Source: a virus | IMG/VR virus record: IMGVR_UViG_3300006852_000005 | Location: 1-64,000 of that record | Direction: 5' to 3' (one strand) | Length of the DNA: 64,000 bases | In this document: positions 24,071-34,284 of the stretch, in pieces | Numbering within the stretch: position 1 is the stretch's first letter | Layout of the letters: the number at the start of each line of letters is the position of its first letter | The notes under the pieces: model-generated | Database searches by the model: none | The model's input: only the letters and a program-made list of their open reading frames with translations | What the model was told of the DNA's origin: nothing | Program-made: the position numbers and the translations under genes

Positions 24071-25140
24071 TACGCGTACGCCCTCACGAGGGTATGAGTC
24101 ATCAATCCATTGGGGTTAAGATCGAGTGACCACGCGATCTCAAGCCACTGGGAACCGTCGAAGATGCAGACGTCATATGAGTCGTGTCGTGGATCAGGTG
24201 CTGACGAGAACGTCGCACGCTCGACAACCAGTGATCGCAGTCCGATGTTCCGCGCGACGGCGACCGCTTGCGCGTTGTTAGTGAGCTGGACATCTGTGAC
24301 ACTGGCAATGACGAATCCGCGATTCTGGATGGAGTGTGGCGCGGACGGTGGAATGTCATATGATCCAACGATCGGCGCGTCGCTAGCGCTGTCACTGTTC
24401 GATACCACGATGAAACGATTAGGCGCGGTCAGGATGTCTGTGGTGCTTGAAATGCTGTCCTGAATGATGCGCTTCTCGGTGTCGAAGTCGATGTTAGCCT
24501 CAGCTGCCGCTGGATCGATCGTTCGCACCATGCGGAACAGTCCATTGTTGTCGATCCAAGCGGTCTGGTAGTCACCTTGGGTTGCCAGCGTGTCGAGGAT
24601 CTGACCTCGCTGTGACCCAATCGACGTTGATACACTCGCAAGATATGGACTTGTCTCCACACGAATAAGTATGTCGAAGTCAGTTAAGATGCGTGAGATC
24701 GCGATCGTCACGCTGTCTTGACTTGTGAATGACTTAGAGATCGGCTGATCGATCATGAACATCTCATCAACGAGTTGCACGTTGGCTTCGTTGCCGCCGG
24801 TGGACACCTGCTGTAGGTTATCGGTGAACATATAACGACCCAGCGGGAAGCGCACACCACTCACGACCATAAACAACGCGACCCGGTCGGTGATCGGATT
24901 GATCGCAGCTGTGTCGGCGACCGTCAGTGACATGTTAAGTTGACGCTTGATGATACGTGAGATGTCGTGTGTCAGCTGCGCGTTCGTGATGTATGGGTTC
25001 AGGTCATTGTAGTTCTCGCCCGTCACACCGTTGTAGTGCTGAAACACGTAAGACAGTGTACGAACGCCGAAGCCATCGGTTAGCTCGAGAAACGGGCTAC
25101 GTTCCTTGGTGACGTATGGTACAAGGCCAGGCCATGTCAT
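24070..25140 (-). CDS. Minor tail protein / tail hub-like
   Basis: 356 aa. Long beta-rich protein with LTHDISRIIKRQLNMSLTVAD, GVRFPLGRYMF and a late YDIPPSAPHSIQNRG, similar in layout to hub proteins (gp27/Dit-type relatives) of actinophage tails. ATGA-overlaps the 1065-aa tail protein gene. Structural. Confidence 0.7.
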   Translation of the reverse strand: MTWPGLVPYVTKERSPFLELTDGFGVRTLSYVFQHYNGVTGENYNDLNPYITNAQLTHDISRIIKRQLNMSLTVADTAAINPITDRVALFMVVSGVRFPLGRYMFTDNLQQVSTGGNEANVQLVDEMFMIDQPISKSFTSQDSVTIAISRILTDFDILIRVETSPYLASVSTSIGSQRGQILDTLATQGDYQTAWIDNNGLFRMVRTIDPAAAEANIDFDTEKRIIQDSISSTTDILTAPNRFIVVSNSDSASDAPIVGSYDIPPSAPHSIQNRGFVIASVTDVQLTNNAQAVAVARNIGLRSLVVERATFSSAPDPRHDSYDVCIFDGSQWLEIAWSLDLNPNGLMTHTLVRAYA

Positions 25141-28100
25141 GTGTTCACCGTCGGATCGATCGCGTACGCGGTATCGGTGACCTCAGAGACGGCGATCGGT
25201 GCCAGGTAGAGCTGGCGATTGCGTCGTACGGCTCCGGCAGGTACCTGCACGACCGCCAACCAGCGATCACCGATCTCAGTACGCACGCAGACGTACGGAA
25301 CGTCCGCCCAGGCCATGTCGCGTAGTGACGACATGTTGGCGAGTCGCTCAGGCGATACCGCAGCGTTGTGCAGAAGAAGAGTTCGTGCGAACTGCTCGCC
25401 ACCACGTTCGGTGCCCTTGAACGCGACAGCGAAGTCACGCTGATACACGCGGTTCAGTGAAAGCGTGGCAGCCTCAGGGAAACTGAAGTCCTCCGACACC
25501 TGCTGCTCCCACGACTGGACGTAAGCTAAGTTGTACCGACCGTCTTGCGCGGCGTTCGTCGTGAAGATGAGGACGCCTACGCCATCCATGCACGATCCGC
25601 CACTGACGCCCGGTGCCGTCAGCGTGCTGGTGAACTCACTGGACCATGGGCCGGCGAAGTTGAGCATGTCGACGATGCGCATACGATACGTCGACAAGAT
25701 GCCGACGCGCGCCTCGTAGTCGTTCATGTACCATGAGCATGGGCTACCACGCATGATCGTCTGCCATTCGGTCAGATCATCCATACGCTGCAATTCGTAG
25801 AAGCCACCATCCCCCAGCGCGGATGGATAAGCACAGTAGTCGTCGACGTACACATTCACACGTTGCGTCAATGTGTCCGTCGTAAACTGCATACCTGTGA
25901 TACCTGACGCGGTAAGTGCTGAGTCCGTGGCATAAGTTATCGAGGTCTGAATGACGTTACCCTCATCATCAAGACGCTGTAGCTTCACGCGTAACATGGC
26001 GCCTGTGACGTTGAACGTGACACGTATCTTTTGATCGACCCCAAAGTGCAAGGTGTTATCATATGTGACCAACGTGGTGGTAACGCCTGCGACGTTCTTG
26101 TCGATCGCGACGCCTACGAGACCGTTCGTGTTCAAGAGAAGACGTGCTCGGTAGAAGTTATTCGTATCGATGAAGCGCGCAAGAAGACTGACGCCAGCAC
26201 TCGCGCCACTGATCGGTGCTGTGGTCCAGATCGTGGCCGCGACCTCAACATCGGTGAGTGACTTAGGTTGCGTGATGAAGTACGACACGCCGGCAGGCGG
26301 AAGTGTCACCTGGGCTGCCGTACCCGAGACGGCAAAGGCGCTCAGATCACCGGCCTGGAGAGTCCATACACCTCCGGTGTCAGCTGTGCCCCAGCCACTT
26401 ACGGCGGACCGTGTGAACGTGTCCGCTACACCCATGGCCCACGAGATCTTGTTGTACTTCAAGCTGGTCGGCGTGCAGGAATCGCAGTCGACGCAGTCAC
26501 TAATCACAGCACTCAGTGACTGTGACTGCTCGGCTAGACTGATGCCTGTGACCGCGGGTGGATTCACAGCAAACATCAACACAGCATCAGCCGTTGGGTC
26601 AACGGTCGCAGGAACCGCACTGACGCCTGTCGACAGCGGCACCTGGAGCCAGCGTAGCGCATCTGAGGCACCGCTAACCGGCCAGCCGTAGGTCGCTGTT
26701 CCGAGTTGATACGCCGTCGGCGTAGGTGTGTATTGGTTCGACGGCGTGCCGGAGATCGACGGCGCGATCATCGCCAAGATCTCCCAGCGATCGCCAGCGC
26801 TTTCACCGAACGATGACGTCTTCCACTGGAACGTCGGTCGTGTGCCGGTGAACGCCTGTGGCACGTCGAGCGTAAGTGTGACTTCCTTCCAACCGTCGAT
26901 GATGCCGTTCTCAGGCTCCAGCGCGTCCCACTCCGGTGGTGAAAGTGAAGCGATGACCTGCGTTGGTGATGACACGCGCACCAGATCGAGACGTGATGTT
27001 GTGTTACCAAACCGGCGAGCGTAGTACCTAACCTGCTGCGTGGTGACGCTACTGCCGATGTTTGAATCTTCAATCGTCTGCTCAGCGATGTTGTTGCCGT
27101 ACACCTGGGCAGCGACCTGGCGACCATATGGGTGGACGTCACCGATGATGGAAATGTCACTCTTGTGCAGCGTCAGCTGCAGTAAGACATCGGTCTCTTC
27201 CTTGGTGAACGTCTTTCCTACGATGTTTGGGCTGACCGGTGCTGGGTGATTGACCTGGATACCAGTGTGAAATGGGTTCTCGTAGAGCTGTCGGATCGCG
27301 TTCAACGACGGATATGGCTGCGCCAAGATCGTACCTGTGCCAGTCAGACCACGGGTGTCGCCGGTGTCGGCCGCGGCGAGAGTGAACGTGTATCTCTTGT
27401 TATCGAGCGTGATGCCACCGCTCGTAGGCTCAGATGGAACGTATAGTGTCGTAGAATTCATACCCTGCAGAAGGTGAACGCCACCGCCCATCGCGATGCG
27501 CTTCTCTTCGCAGTAGTAGATGTCCATCGCGACGTAGTACAGCTCAAACGTCTGGTTCTCAACGAAGTCCGCGGTCGAGTTGGATTGAAATCGAACGCGG
27601 ATCGAGTTGGCGGCGTTTTGATCGAATCGGCGTACGCTGGTTGGAGTCCACGGATGAGGCGTCGGCGACGGCAGACCCGGGTGATCGACAGCGAAGAACC
27701 AGTTTGTGTCGCCGATGTGCATGGTACCGAGTTCGTTGAACGTGGCTTGACCGTAGTCGATGCTGGTACCGACACCGAGACCCAAGAACGTCGAGTTAGG
27801 TTCGGAGGTGTTCGTCACCGCGGCGTTGTAGACGACGTCGATCGCTACGATGCGCTTGTTCCACAGCAGCTGATCGAACTGGCGAACCGAGAAGTACAGG
27901 TCGAGGATCTGGAAGACAGGACCGACACTCGTAGCGGTGATGAAGATGTATCTTCCATCATTGGGCTGGAATAGCGCCTCCTGAACGGTCGATGAGTTGA
28001 CTAGTGACGGACCACCACCGCCGCCACTAGCGCCACCCATGACCGGAACGCGAACGACCTGAATGGGCCCGGTCTCGGCCTCGGTGCCAGCCTCATACAA

Positions 28101-28334
28101 CGCCGCGAAGAAACTCTGTGTGACGAACGTTGCCACCACGGTGGAATCGACGCGCTCAGCCCACTTGTTGAGGTAGTACCGCGCGTTGGTTACGGCATCT
28201 GTGTTGTTGAAGTGATCGAACTGATAGCCGATCTCAACCGCGCTAACCGACGGTGAGAACTGTAGGTTCTCGTTGCGGATCGGCACCCACTCCTCACCGA
28301 TGATGTGAGGAAAGTGAGCGTTGTAAAGTCCCAT
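25137..28334 (-). CDS. Large minor tail protein
   Basis: 1065 aa. Beta-rich modular protein directly after the tape measure, the usual place of the large distal tail/adsorption protein. An internal lectin-like module (about 620-810) is followed by CVDCDSCTP-type cysteines slightly upstream, and DDLTEWQTIMRGSPCSWYMNDYEARV resembles fibronectin-type edges. Probably builds the tail tip and contacts the host surface. ATG 28334 immediately follows the tape measure stop. Confidence 0.75.
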   Translation of the reverse strand: MGLYNAHFPHIIGEEWVPIRNENLQFSPSVSAVEIGYQFDHFNNTDAVTNARYYLNKWAERVDSTVVATFVTQSFFAALYEAGTEAETGPIQVVRVPVMGGASGGGGGPSLVNSSTVQEALFQPNDGRYIFITATSVGPVFQILDLYFSVRQFDQLLWNKRIVAIDVVYNAAVTNTSEPNSTFLGLGVGTSIDYGQATFNELGTMHIGDTNWFFAVDHPGLPSPTPHPWTPTSVRRFDQNAANSIRVRFQSNSTADFVENQTFELYYVAMDIYYCEEKRIAMGGGVHLLQGMNSTTLYVPSEPTSGGITLDNKRYTFTLAAADTGDTRGLTGTGTILAQPYPSLNAIRQLYENPFHTGIQVNHPAPVSPNIVGKTFTKEETDVLLQLTLHKSDISIIGDVHPYGRQVAAQVYGNNIAEQTIEDSNIGSSVTTQQVRYYARRFGNTTSRLDLVRVSSPTQVIASLSPPEWDALEPENGIIDGWKEVTLTLDVPQAFTGTRPTFQWKTSSFGESAGDRWEILAMIAPSISGTPSNQYTPTPTAYQLGTATYGWPVSGASDALRWLQVPLSTGVSAVPATVDPTADAVLMFAVNPPAVTGISLAEQSQSLSAVISDCVDCDSCTPTSLKYNKISWAMGVADTFTRSAVSGWGTADTGGVWTLQAGDLSAFAVSGTAAQVTLPPAGVSYFITQPKSLTDVEVAATIWTTAPISGASAGVSLLARFIDTNNFYRARLLLNTNGLVGVAIDKNVAGVTTTLVTYDNTLHFGVDQKIRVTFNVTGAMLRVKLQRLDDEGNVIQTSITYATDSALTASGITGMQFTTDTLTQRVNVYVDDYCAYPSALGDGGFYELQRMDDLTEWQTIMRGSPCSWYMNDYEARVGILSTYRMRIVDMLNFAGPWSSEFTSTLTAPGVSGGSCMDGVGVLIFTTNAAQDGRYNLAYVQSWEQQVSEDFSFPEAATLSLNRVYQRDFAVAFKGTERGGEQFARTLLLHNAAVSPERLANMSSLRDMAWADVPYVCVRTEIGDRWLAVVQVPAGAVRRNRQLYLAPIAVSEVTDTAYAIDPTVNT

Positions 28335-31300
28335 TTACGCCGTCCTTACCGCAACTCGAATGTTCCGTCGACGCGCCAGCTCACTGGTGATGCCACGACC
28401 TGCGCTCAATCCCGCGGCCATACCCGTCTGCGGGCTGGCATCGCCGGCGAATCGCATGTTAATCGCGTTCTCACCGAAGGTGATCGACTGATCGATGTTG
28501 GTCTGTCCAGCCACCTGCGTGATGTCGCCGGTGATGATATCACTCACCGCGGTACGTAGTCCGCGAGTTGACTTCTTAAGACCAATGATGTAGCCGTCAA
28601 CGGTGTCCTTACCCATCTCCATGAACACCTTGGACGGTGACCCAAGCGCGAGTGCCGCCTGTGCCGCACCGATGACGATCGCTGCTACCGCCTGCGCTAC
28701 GATCTCAAGCTCGTGCTTCTTTTTCTTCATACCATCGATGAGACCCTGCGCGACAGCCTTACCGGCTGCCTCACCAATGCCACCCAGCGGGCTCAACTTG
28801 TTCTTCATCGTTCCTACGCTGGTCGACACAGCAGACGATGCGACGCCCATACCGTCCTTCGTCTTCTTACCAAAGATGCCGAAGGCGCTACCCACCTTGC
28901 TCAACGCACCGGTGATGGTAGAGACTGGGTTCGCTAGTCCCTTAAAGACGTCGATGGTGCGTGAGACGAATCCAATGATCTTCTCGAGGATCGGCACCAC
29001 GATCTGCAGGATCGCCGCAAACAGCTGCATCGCAAGCACGGTGGCTTGGATCAGTGGAATGAGAATCCTATGGTTGGTGATGATCGGTAAGATCTGCGCC
29101 AAAAGCTTAATGAATGACGGGATGAGCGGCAGCACCGCAATGAGGATCGCGCGAGCGGCCTCCACCATCTCGAAGAACTCATCGATAAGATCGGGTAGGA
29201 TCGGGAGAATCTCCTCCAGCGCCGCAAGGAAGTACTGCGCAAGTGCGCTACCCACGTCGAGGATGATTGGTGCCAGCTTCTCGAAGAAGGCCACCATCCT
29301 AGGTAACTGTGCCAGAAGCTTGGCCGCCAGAAGCTTCGCGATCTGAGCGATCACCGGAATCAACGGCTTAAATGACTCGGCGAAGTCCTTACCCAGCTGA
29401 ATAATCAACGGCAACATCGTCGTAAGAAGTTCGTTGAACACCGGGACAAGTGCGCTGGCGATCGTGCTGGCGATCTCGGCAAAAATCTGCAGAAGTGGCG
29501 TCAACACTCCCGCTAGACCGATGAACAGATCGGCGAGCACCTGAAGAAGTGGCGCCAACACCGGTGCGATCGCCTGGATCAACGCACCTAATACCTCAAG
29601 GATGGCACCCAGCGCCTGCCCCACGATCGGTGCCACCGGCACCAGCGCCTTCAGGCCAGCACCTAAGCCTTCCATCAGCGCCTTGATGCCAGGTGCTGCA
29701 CCGATGACCAGCTCAACCAAGATCTCGGCTAGTGGGCCTAGCGCATTACCCAGCGCCTCTACCGCCGGCGACAGCGCGATGATCGCTGGCGCGAGGCTGG
29801 CCAGTGCGTCACCTAGCTGCGTTGCCAGCTTCGTAAGCGTTGGCGCGAACGCCACCGCGATGGCGCCGATGCCCTTGGCGACAGGGACCAACGCTTGGGC
29901 CAGCGCCAGCAGCACGGGAAGAAGTGCCTCACCGATCTCGCCAAGTGATGCGAAGATCTTGCTCAGCGCCTCCTGCCCCTTGACCGAGTTGACCAGCTTG
30001 TTAAGCCGATCGAAGAAGCTGAAGATACCATCGGACGAGCCGGCGGCCTTGGCTAGGCCACCGAAGATCCCAAGCACGTCCTTAAGGAGACCAGCCAGCG
30101 TCTTAAGGGCGGCGATACCGTCGTCGATCAGCGACTTAAGCTCGCCAGAGGCGCGCATCTCGTGAATCTTAGCGGCGAACTTCTCAGCCCAGCCACCTAA
30201 GCCACCGGTCAACGCCGCAACCGACTGCGCGGAGACCGTTACGATGTCCCTGAGCGCCTGCAGCAGTGGACGTACGGCACCCGATAAGTTGTGGATTACC
30301 GTTGCCGCGGAGTCAAAGATCGACGCGAAGTCAGCTCGTGATGCCTCGGAGCCAAGCTCGCGGAACGCGGCGATGATGCCGGTGTTCATCTCGACCGCGA
30401 TACCCGTAAGACCCTGCTTCAACACCGGAAGTTGTGAATTCGCCAGCTTTGTGATCTCAGTGCCAAGATTGGCGAATAGTGCGTTTTGTACCGACAGGCG
30501 TAGGTCGTTGAACGCCGGCTTAAGCGCTAAGATGGCACGCACGAATGCCTGAGCGTTAGGTGCCAGCTTCGACATCGCGGAGGCCATACCACCCGACGAC
30601 GCAGTGGCAGCCTTCTGCGCCTGCGCTAGCTCGTATGTCGCATCGGCTTGACGCTGCAGCGCGGCCTGCACTTGGTCGGAGCCCTCAACGCCCTTCTTGT
30701 TGGCTTCCTCACTTTCCTCAGCGAGGTCACCTACACGGTCTTGCACGTCCTCAAGACTTTGCTGCGCCTGACGATACGCCAAGTCCGCGCGACGAATCGC
30801 GTCCGGATCACCTGATCTCTGTGCTGCCTGCAGTGCCTTCTGCGCGTCTTCCAGTGCAAGAGTCGCGCCCTCTTCATCCAGCCGCGCACCCCTAAGCGTT
30901 CGAGCCAGGTCCTCGATGTTCTCCTTAGCGTCCTTACGAGCTTGGGTCAGCGCCTCCTGGGCTTGCTTAGCCGCGCGCTGAGCCAAAGCGATCCGACGCT
31001 CGGCGCCTTCGATCTGACTCGCGCCACCACCGGCACCAGCACCGGCCTCCTTGAACGCAGCACCGATGCCACTAAAGCCGATCTTGATCGTGGCGAGAGC
31101 GCTGGCTAAGATGCCTAACGCACCTGGGATCAGCAGTAGTGCGCCGGCGGCCTGTGTCGCAACTTGTACGAGACCGATCAACGACTGGATACCACTACCG
31201 ACGGCCGAGGCCAGGCCAGTCAACGCGGCTGCGACCGCGCCGGCGGCTCCGGCAAGTGCGACCAGCTTGGTGATGAGCATGGTGACCATGCCTGCGCCAC

Positions 31301-31481
31301 GTAAGGCGCCACCGAGCGCGCTGAACGCGCTGCTGAGTGAGCTCTTAATTCGGCTGGTGTGCCGATCGACATCACGCGAGACGTCGCCAAAAGCTCGGTC
31401 AACGTCACGACGCAGGTTGCGCGTGAAGCCACTCGAGTCAGGTTTGATCTCGACGTAAGCGGTGTCGATCGGCGCCGTCAC
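28335..31481 (-). CDS. Tape measure protein
   Basis: 1048 aa. Starts with YVEIKPDSSGF...DVDRAFGDV, typical of phage tape measures, then several hydrophobic stretches (about 55-130), a coiled coil rich in Ala/Arg/Glu (about 155-280), a long Ala/Leu/Ile repeat-like region and further hydrophobic segments. By the rule that tail length scales with this protein, the tail should be roughly 150-160 nm. GTG 31481 overlaps the stop of the chaperone extension frame (GTGA). No lysozyme motif noticed. Confidence 0.92.
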   Translation of the reverse strand: MTAPIDTAYVEIKPDSSGFTRNLRRDVDRAFGDVSRDVDRHTSRIKSSLSSAFSALGGALRGAGMVTMLITKLVALAGAAGAVAAALTGLASAVGSGIQSLIGLVQVATQAAGALLLIPGALGILASALATIKIGFSGIGAAFKEAGAGAGGGASQIEGAERRIALAQRAAKQAQEALTQARKDAKENIEDLARTLRGARLDEEGATLALEDAQKALQAAQRSGDPDAIRRADLAYRQAQQSLEDVQDRVGDLAEESEEANKKGVEGSDQVQAALQRQADATYELAQAQKAATASSGGMASAMSKLAPNAQAFVRAILALKPAFNDLRLSVQNALFANLGTEITKLANSQLPVLKQGLTGIAVEMNTGIIAAFRELGSEASRADFASIFDSAATVIHNLSGAVRPLLQALRDIVTVSAQSVAALTGGLGGWAEKFAAKIHEMRASGELKSLIDDGIAALKTLAGLLKDVLGIFGGLAKAAGSSDGIFSFFDRLNKLVNSVKGQEALSKIFASLGEIGEALLPVLLALAQALVPVAKGIGAIAVAFAPTLTKLATQLGDALASLAPAIIALSPAVEALGNALGPLAEILVELVIGAAPGIKALMEGLGAGLKALVPVAPIVGQALGAILEVLGALIQAIAPVLAPLLQVLADLFIGLAGVLTPLLQIFAEIASTIASALVPVFNELLTTMLPLIIQLGKDFAESFKPLIPVIAQIAKLLAAKLLAQLPRMVAFFEKLAPIILDVGSALAQYFLAALEEILPILPDLIDEFFEMVEAARAILIAVLPLIPSFIKLLAQILPIITNHRILIPLIQATVLAMQLFAAILQIVVPILEKIIGFVSRTIDVFKGLANPVSTITGALSKVGSAFGIFGKKTKDGMGVASSAVSTSVGTMKNKLSPLGGIGEAAGKAVAQGLIDGMKKKKHELEIVAQAVAAIVIGAAQAALALGSPSKVFMEMGKDTVDGYIIGLKKSTRGLRTAVSDIITGDITQVAGQTNIDQSITFGENAINMRFAGDASPQTGMAAGLSAGRGITSELARRRNIRVAVRTA

Positions 31482-31891
31482 GGTATCCTCCGCCGCATCT
31501 GCGTCGCAACCAGCTGTGATGTTTGCGACGCCGCCTCATCACCACGCCACCACGGTGGTGGCGCGATGCCAACGATAGGATCAATGACGATCACCCTGTC
31601 ATCGTTCTCCATCGTTAGTAGCGGCCCGATCAGAAGGTTGTTAATCTTCTGGTGCGTGTTGTTCTTTTCATCATTCGGGATCGTGAGCAGGATCCAGCGG
31701 TGGGCTAGGTCGAGGAACTGGCAGGCACTGAGTCTGTCGAGATAGTGACCTCGGTCGAGGAGCCAACCGTGGAAGTGGTGCCATCGGTCTCGGTCGGCGA
31801 CGTAGCTGACGAGTCCGATGACACCTCGGTAGGGCGGATGCCATACGCCTCCAGGAGCCAGTACAACAGAGGCATGATCTGCCGCTGGAGG
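31478..31891 (-). CDS. Tail assembly chaperone, -1 frameshift extension (T domain)
   Basis: A frame -1 relative to the upstream chaperone is open for 137 codons from 31891 to the TGA at 31480-31478, with protein-like sequence (GLVSYVADRDRWHHFHGWLL, DRLSACQFLDLAHRW, IGPLLTMENDDRVIVIDP). It has no start codon of its own context and would be made as a G-T fusion of about 220 aa, as in lambda and most siphoviruses. The slip must occur between about 31891 and 31800. No canonical XXXYYYZ heptamer is visible there. The stop overlaps the tape measure GTG. Confidence 0.8.
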   Translation of the reverse strand, partial: PPAADHASVVLAPGGVWHPPYRGVIGLVSYVADRDRWHHFHGWLLDRGHYLDRLSACQFLDLAHRWILLTIPNDEKNNTHQKINNLLIGPLLTMENDDRVIVIDPIVGIAPPPWWRGDEAASQTSQLVATQMRRRIP

Positions 31892-32151
31892 TCAAGCCCC
31901 GGTGCGATCTTTGCGAAGCGCTCCTTGGAGTCACCGATCAGGATCGCGTCGCAGAACTCGATGAGCTTATTGATCTTATCGATCATCGAGAGCGTCTTGT
32001 CGTCGCTGTCGGTGAACACGTCGACGATGTCCGAGATCTGCTGCAGCAGCACCGCCGACAGGGCCGGTGATGCGTCGAAGTTCTCACCTGCGATGGCGAA
32101 CTTGATCTCAGGTGCGTCGAGCGTGAAGTCCTTGAACCGTACCTCTGCCAT
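31705..32151 (-). CDS. Tail assembly chaperone (G-type)
   Basis: 148 aa. EVRFKDFTLDAPEIKFAIAG and IMPLLYWLLEAYGIRPTE match the short chaperone of actinophage tail assembly, which binds the tape measure. The last 40 residues are a Ser/Thr-rich tail encoded over the -1 frame of the extension, so this stretch codes twice. ATG 32151 follows GGAAGT. Confidence 0.82.
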   Translation of the reverse strand: MAEVRFKDFTLDAPEIKFAIAGENFDASPALSAVLLQQISDIVDVFTDSDDKTLSMIDKINKLIEFCDAILIGDSKERFAKIAPGLDLQRQIMPLLYWLLEAYGIRPTEVSSDSSATSPTETDGTTSTVGSSTEVTISTDSVPASSST

Positions 32152-32193
32152 ACTTCCTCGTCTCGTCACGGCCCGGCGGCCCTACTTAGTGCT

Positions 32194-32210
32194 ATGGATA
32201 CCGTAACACG
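32194..32210 (-). promoter_or_regulatory. Late promoter motif copy (tail chaperone)
   Basis: Minus-strand CGTGTTACGGTATCCAT, about 45 nt before ATG 32151. It matches two other minus-strand sites upstream of the portal unit and the capsid protease (TGTG[A/G]TACCGTATCATC). Confidence 0.45.
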
Positions 32211-32230
32211 AAGAAATGGTCACGCATCTC

Positions 32231-32647
32231 TCAAGCTGCGGCGGACAACGCGTCCTTAAGGAACTGGTTCTTTCGCATACCCTTGACGGATCGAGCGTAG
32301 ATCACCTTGCCATTGGCGCGCCAGCGTAATCTCTTAGCTCGCTGTGGATAGATCTTGTGATGTTTTGGTCCGTAGAGACCCGTACCGTCGTGAACAAGAT
32401 GTGCGTACCAGACGTTGGTGCCGATGCGACACGACAGTCCAGGTGCCATACGAAGTCGTACCAGAATGCTGGAGCGCAGCAGACCGGTACGAACTCGCTT
32501 AGGATGTCCGGCGCCGGCGCCGGAGATCAGCAGCTTGGCGCGCGCCTGAACCTTGTACCCCCGCTTGAGCAGCTCACGAGCGACGCCACCCGACGGTGAG
32601 TTAAGTAGTTGGTGGAGTGGGATCTGGTGCATGTTCTGGCGTACCAT
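32231..32647 (-). CDS. HK97 gp10-like head-tail/tail completion protein
   Basis: 138 aa, very basic. Helical start, then VRTGLLRSSILVRL, GTNVWYAHLVHDGTG and a late MRKNQFLKDALSAA follow the HK97-gp10 family layout, whose members complete the neck or tail top. ATG 32647 abuts the preceding TAG. Confidence 0.75.
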   Translation of the reverse strand: MVRQNMHQIPLHQLLNSPSGGVARELLKRGYKVQARAKLLISGAGAGHPKRVRTGLLRSSILVRLRMAPGLSCRIGTNVWYAHLVHDGTGLYGPKHHKIYPQRAKRLRWRANGKVIYARSVKGMRKNQFLKDALSAAA

Positions 32648-33169
32648 CTAGTCACAGCATCCCTCATTGGTGAATCCGATGAAGAACGGCAGGTTGAAGC
32701 CAGCACACATGCCCTCAGGACCGATCGTCGTGGTGGTGCCCACGAGGAAGTTGGCGATCTCAAAACGTGCGAACATACCCTTCAGACAGCAGTTAAGCGC
32801 GCGTCGTGCCGCCCAGCGATCGCGTTCGAGCTGAACCGCCGCCTCGAGTAGTAGGTCACACTTAGGTGGATGACCGTTGTCGTTGGGCGTCGGCACACAA
32901 CGCACGAGCGACAGCGTGGCCGCGACCACCATCAACGGTGGACCACACTTCGTCTGCGGTAAGTCGTTCGCCGGTGTCGGAAAGATGTTGCTTGGGAAGT
33001 CCTCGGTGATGCTGCCGGCGAGTTGACCACACTCACATTCATCCCAGGCGATGTCACCTGGGACCAGCGAGCAAAACCGGTTGGGCTTTGGATCCAGCGC
33101 GTCGTAGACGCACTGCAGCGCGCCGGTCACCGCCACGATCGAGGACGTCTCCAGGTACACCATCGTCAT
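32648..33169 (-). CDS. Head-tail connector / tail terminator-like, Cys-rich
   Basis: 173 aa with about ten Cys, including CGQ, CVPTPNDNGHPPKCD and a terminal EGCCD. Lies exactly where siphovirus neck or tail-terminator genes occur, between the adaptor and gp10-like genes. Cys richness is shared with other virion proteins here. The assignment rests on context. Confidence 0.55.
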   Translation of the reverse strand: MTMVYLETSSIVAVTGALQCVYDALDPKPNRFCSLVPGDIAWDECECGQLAGSITEDFPSNIFPTPANDLPQTKCGPPLMVVAATLSLVRCVPTPNDNGHPPKCDLLLEAAVQLERDRWAARRALNCCLKGMFARFEIANFLVGTTTTIGPEGMCAGFNLPFFIGFTNEGCCD

Positions 33170-33171
33170 GA

Positions 33172-34266
33172 TCAGCTACCTAACCTTGGCGCACTAGGTT
33201 CATCGAGGTTGTACACCTTGGCTGGTGCCATGTTGCGCTTAGGGTTGACCGCGTTGATGAACAAGTCCGCGAAGTACAGCCCGGTCAGTCCGTTCTCAAA
33301 GAGCTGATTGGGATCGATGAACGTCAGTGAGACACCCTGCCGTGTCAGCTGCTGGACCGTCTTAGGAAGCCGACACGCGTCGTCACCGACACACGCCTTG
33401 GCGAACTCACAGGCCAGCTCACCGACGGCCATCTGACCCATGGTCGGTACGTCCTTGCCGATCGACAAGACGACGGACCAGGTGCCTTCACCTTCGAGCT
33501 GGCTCAGGTCGTTACACCACGGCCAGTCCTCACCACCAAGACGCGTGAGAAGACGACCATCATCCAGCCGGTAGTCCACATTCGGGATCAAGGCCACACC
33601 GTCCATGCGGACCTCGATGACGTTGAGTACCGGCATGGGAAGCTTCACCTGAGACAGTGGTGTGCACGAGCACTCGCCGATGCAGCTACCACACGTGAGG
33701 TTAAACCACGTTCCCGCAATCAGCGCCGGTTGCGGCCACGTCCACGTGCCTCCGGTCCACGAGTTCCAACCACCAGGAAGATCAGTCATGCACTCGCGCC
33801 GACACGGCCAGATCTCGACGGTGCAAGTGTCGAACTGGCGACCAGATAGCGCCCAGAGGACCTCAGTAGCCGCCTGGAGCGCCGTACCGGTGACAGCTGC
33901 TGTATCTAACAGGTCGCAGCACCAGATTGGCGTCCAGGTGCTACAGGGACCCGATGTCGATCCGGCGGAGGTAGCCACGACGCTGACGACCTCGGACGCT
34001 TGGATCGGCGACATGCCCGTGTCTTCGCCGTCCCAGACGACCAGGTAGTCACCCAGCGGCAGACCCGGTGGTACAGCCCACTGATACACGTTGACGCCCG
34101 TGGCCACAGTGGTGACCCCGGTGCTGGTCGGTCCGACGACGGCCGGACCACCGCTTAGTGGGGTGATCGTAATGATGACGTTGTTGACGACGGCGGGAGG
34201 GCCACCTGGGTACTCGAACCACTCCACGAGGAGTGGCCCGGTGCGCCCTCGAATAAGAGTGGTCAC
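33172..34266 (-). CDS. Head-to-tail adaptor with N-terminal Ig-like domain
   Basis: 364 aa. The first ~95 residues look like a beta-sandwich (VEWFEYPGGPPAVVNNVIITI, YLVVWDGEDTGMSP). The remainder, with CCDLLDTAAVTGTALQAATE, GRQFDTCTVEIWPCRRE and a C-terminal helical stretch, resembles actinophage head-tail adaptors. GTG 34266 has GGAGG 7 nt upstream. A TAGAAT -10-like element lies at 34285-34290. Confidence 0.65.
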   Translation of the reverse strand: MTTLIRGRTGPLLVEWFEYPGGPPAVVNNVIITITPLSGGPAVVGPTSTGVTTVATGVNVYQWAVPPGLPLGDYLVVWDGEDTGMSPIQASEVVSVVATSAGSTSGPCSTWTPIWCCDLLDTAAVTGTALQAATEVLWALSGRQFDTCTVEIWPCRRECMTDLPGGWNSWTGGTWTWPQPALIAGTWFNLTCGSCIGECSCTPLSQVKLPMPVLNVIEVRMDGVALIPNVDYRLDDGRLLTRLGGEDWPWCNDLSQLEGEGTWSVVLSIGKDVPTMGQMAVGELACEFAKACVGDDACRLPKTVQQLTRQGVSLTFIDPNQLFENGLTGLYFADLFINAVNPKRNMAPAKVYNLDEPSAPRLGS

Positions 34267-34284
34267 TTGTCAGCCTCCGGTATC

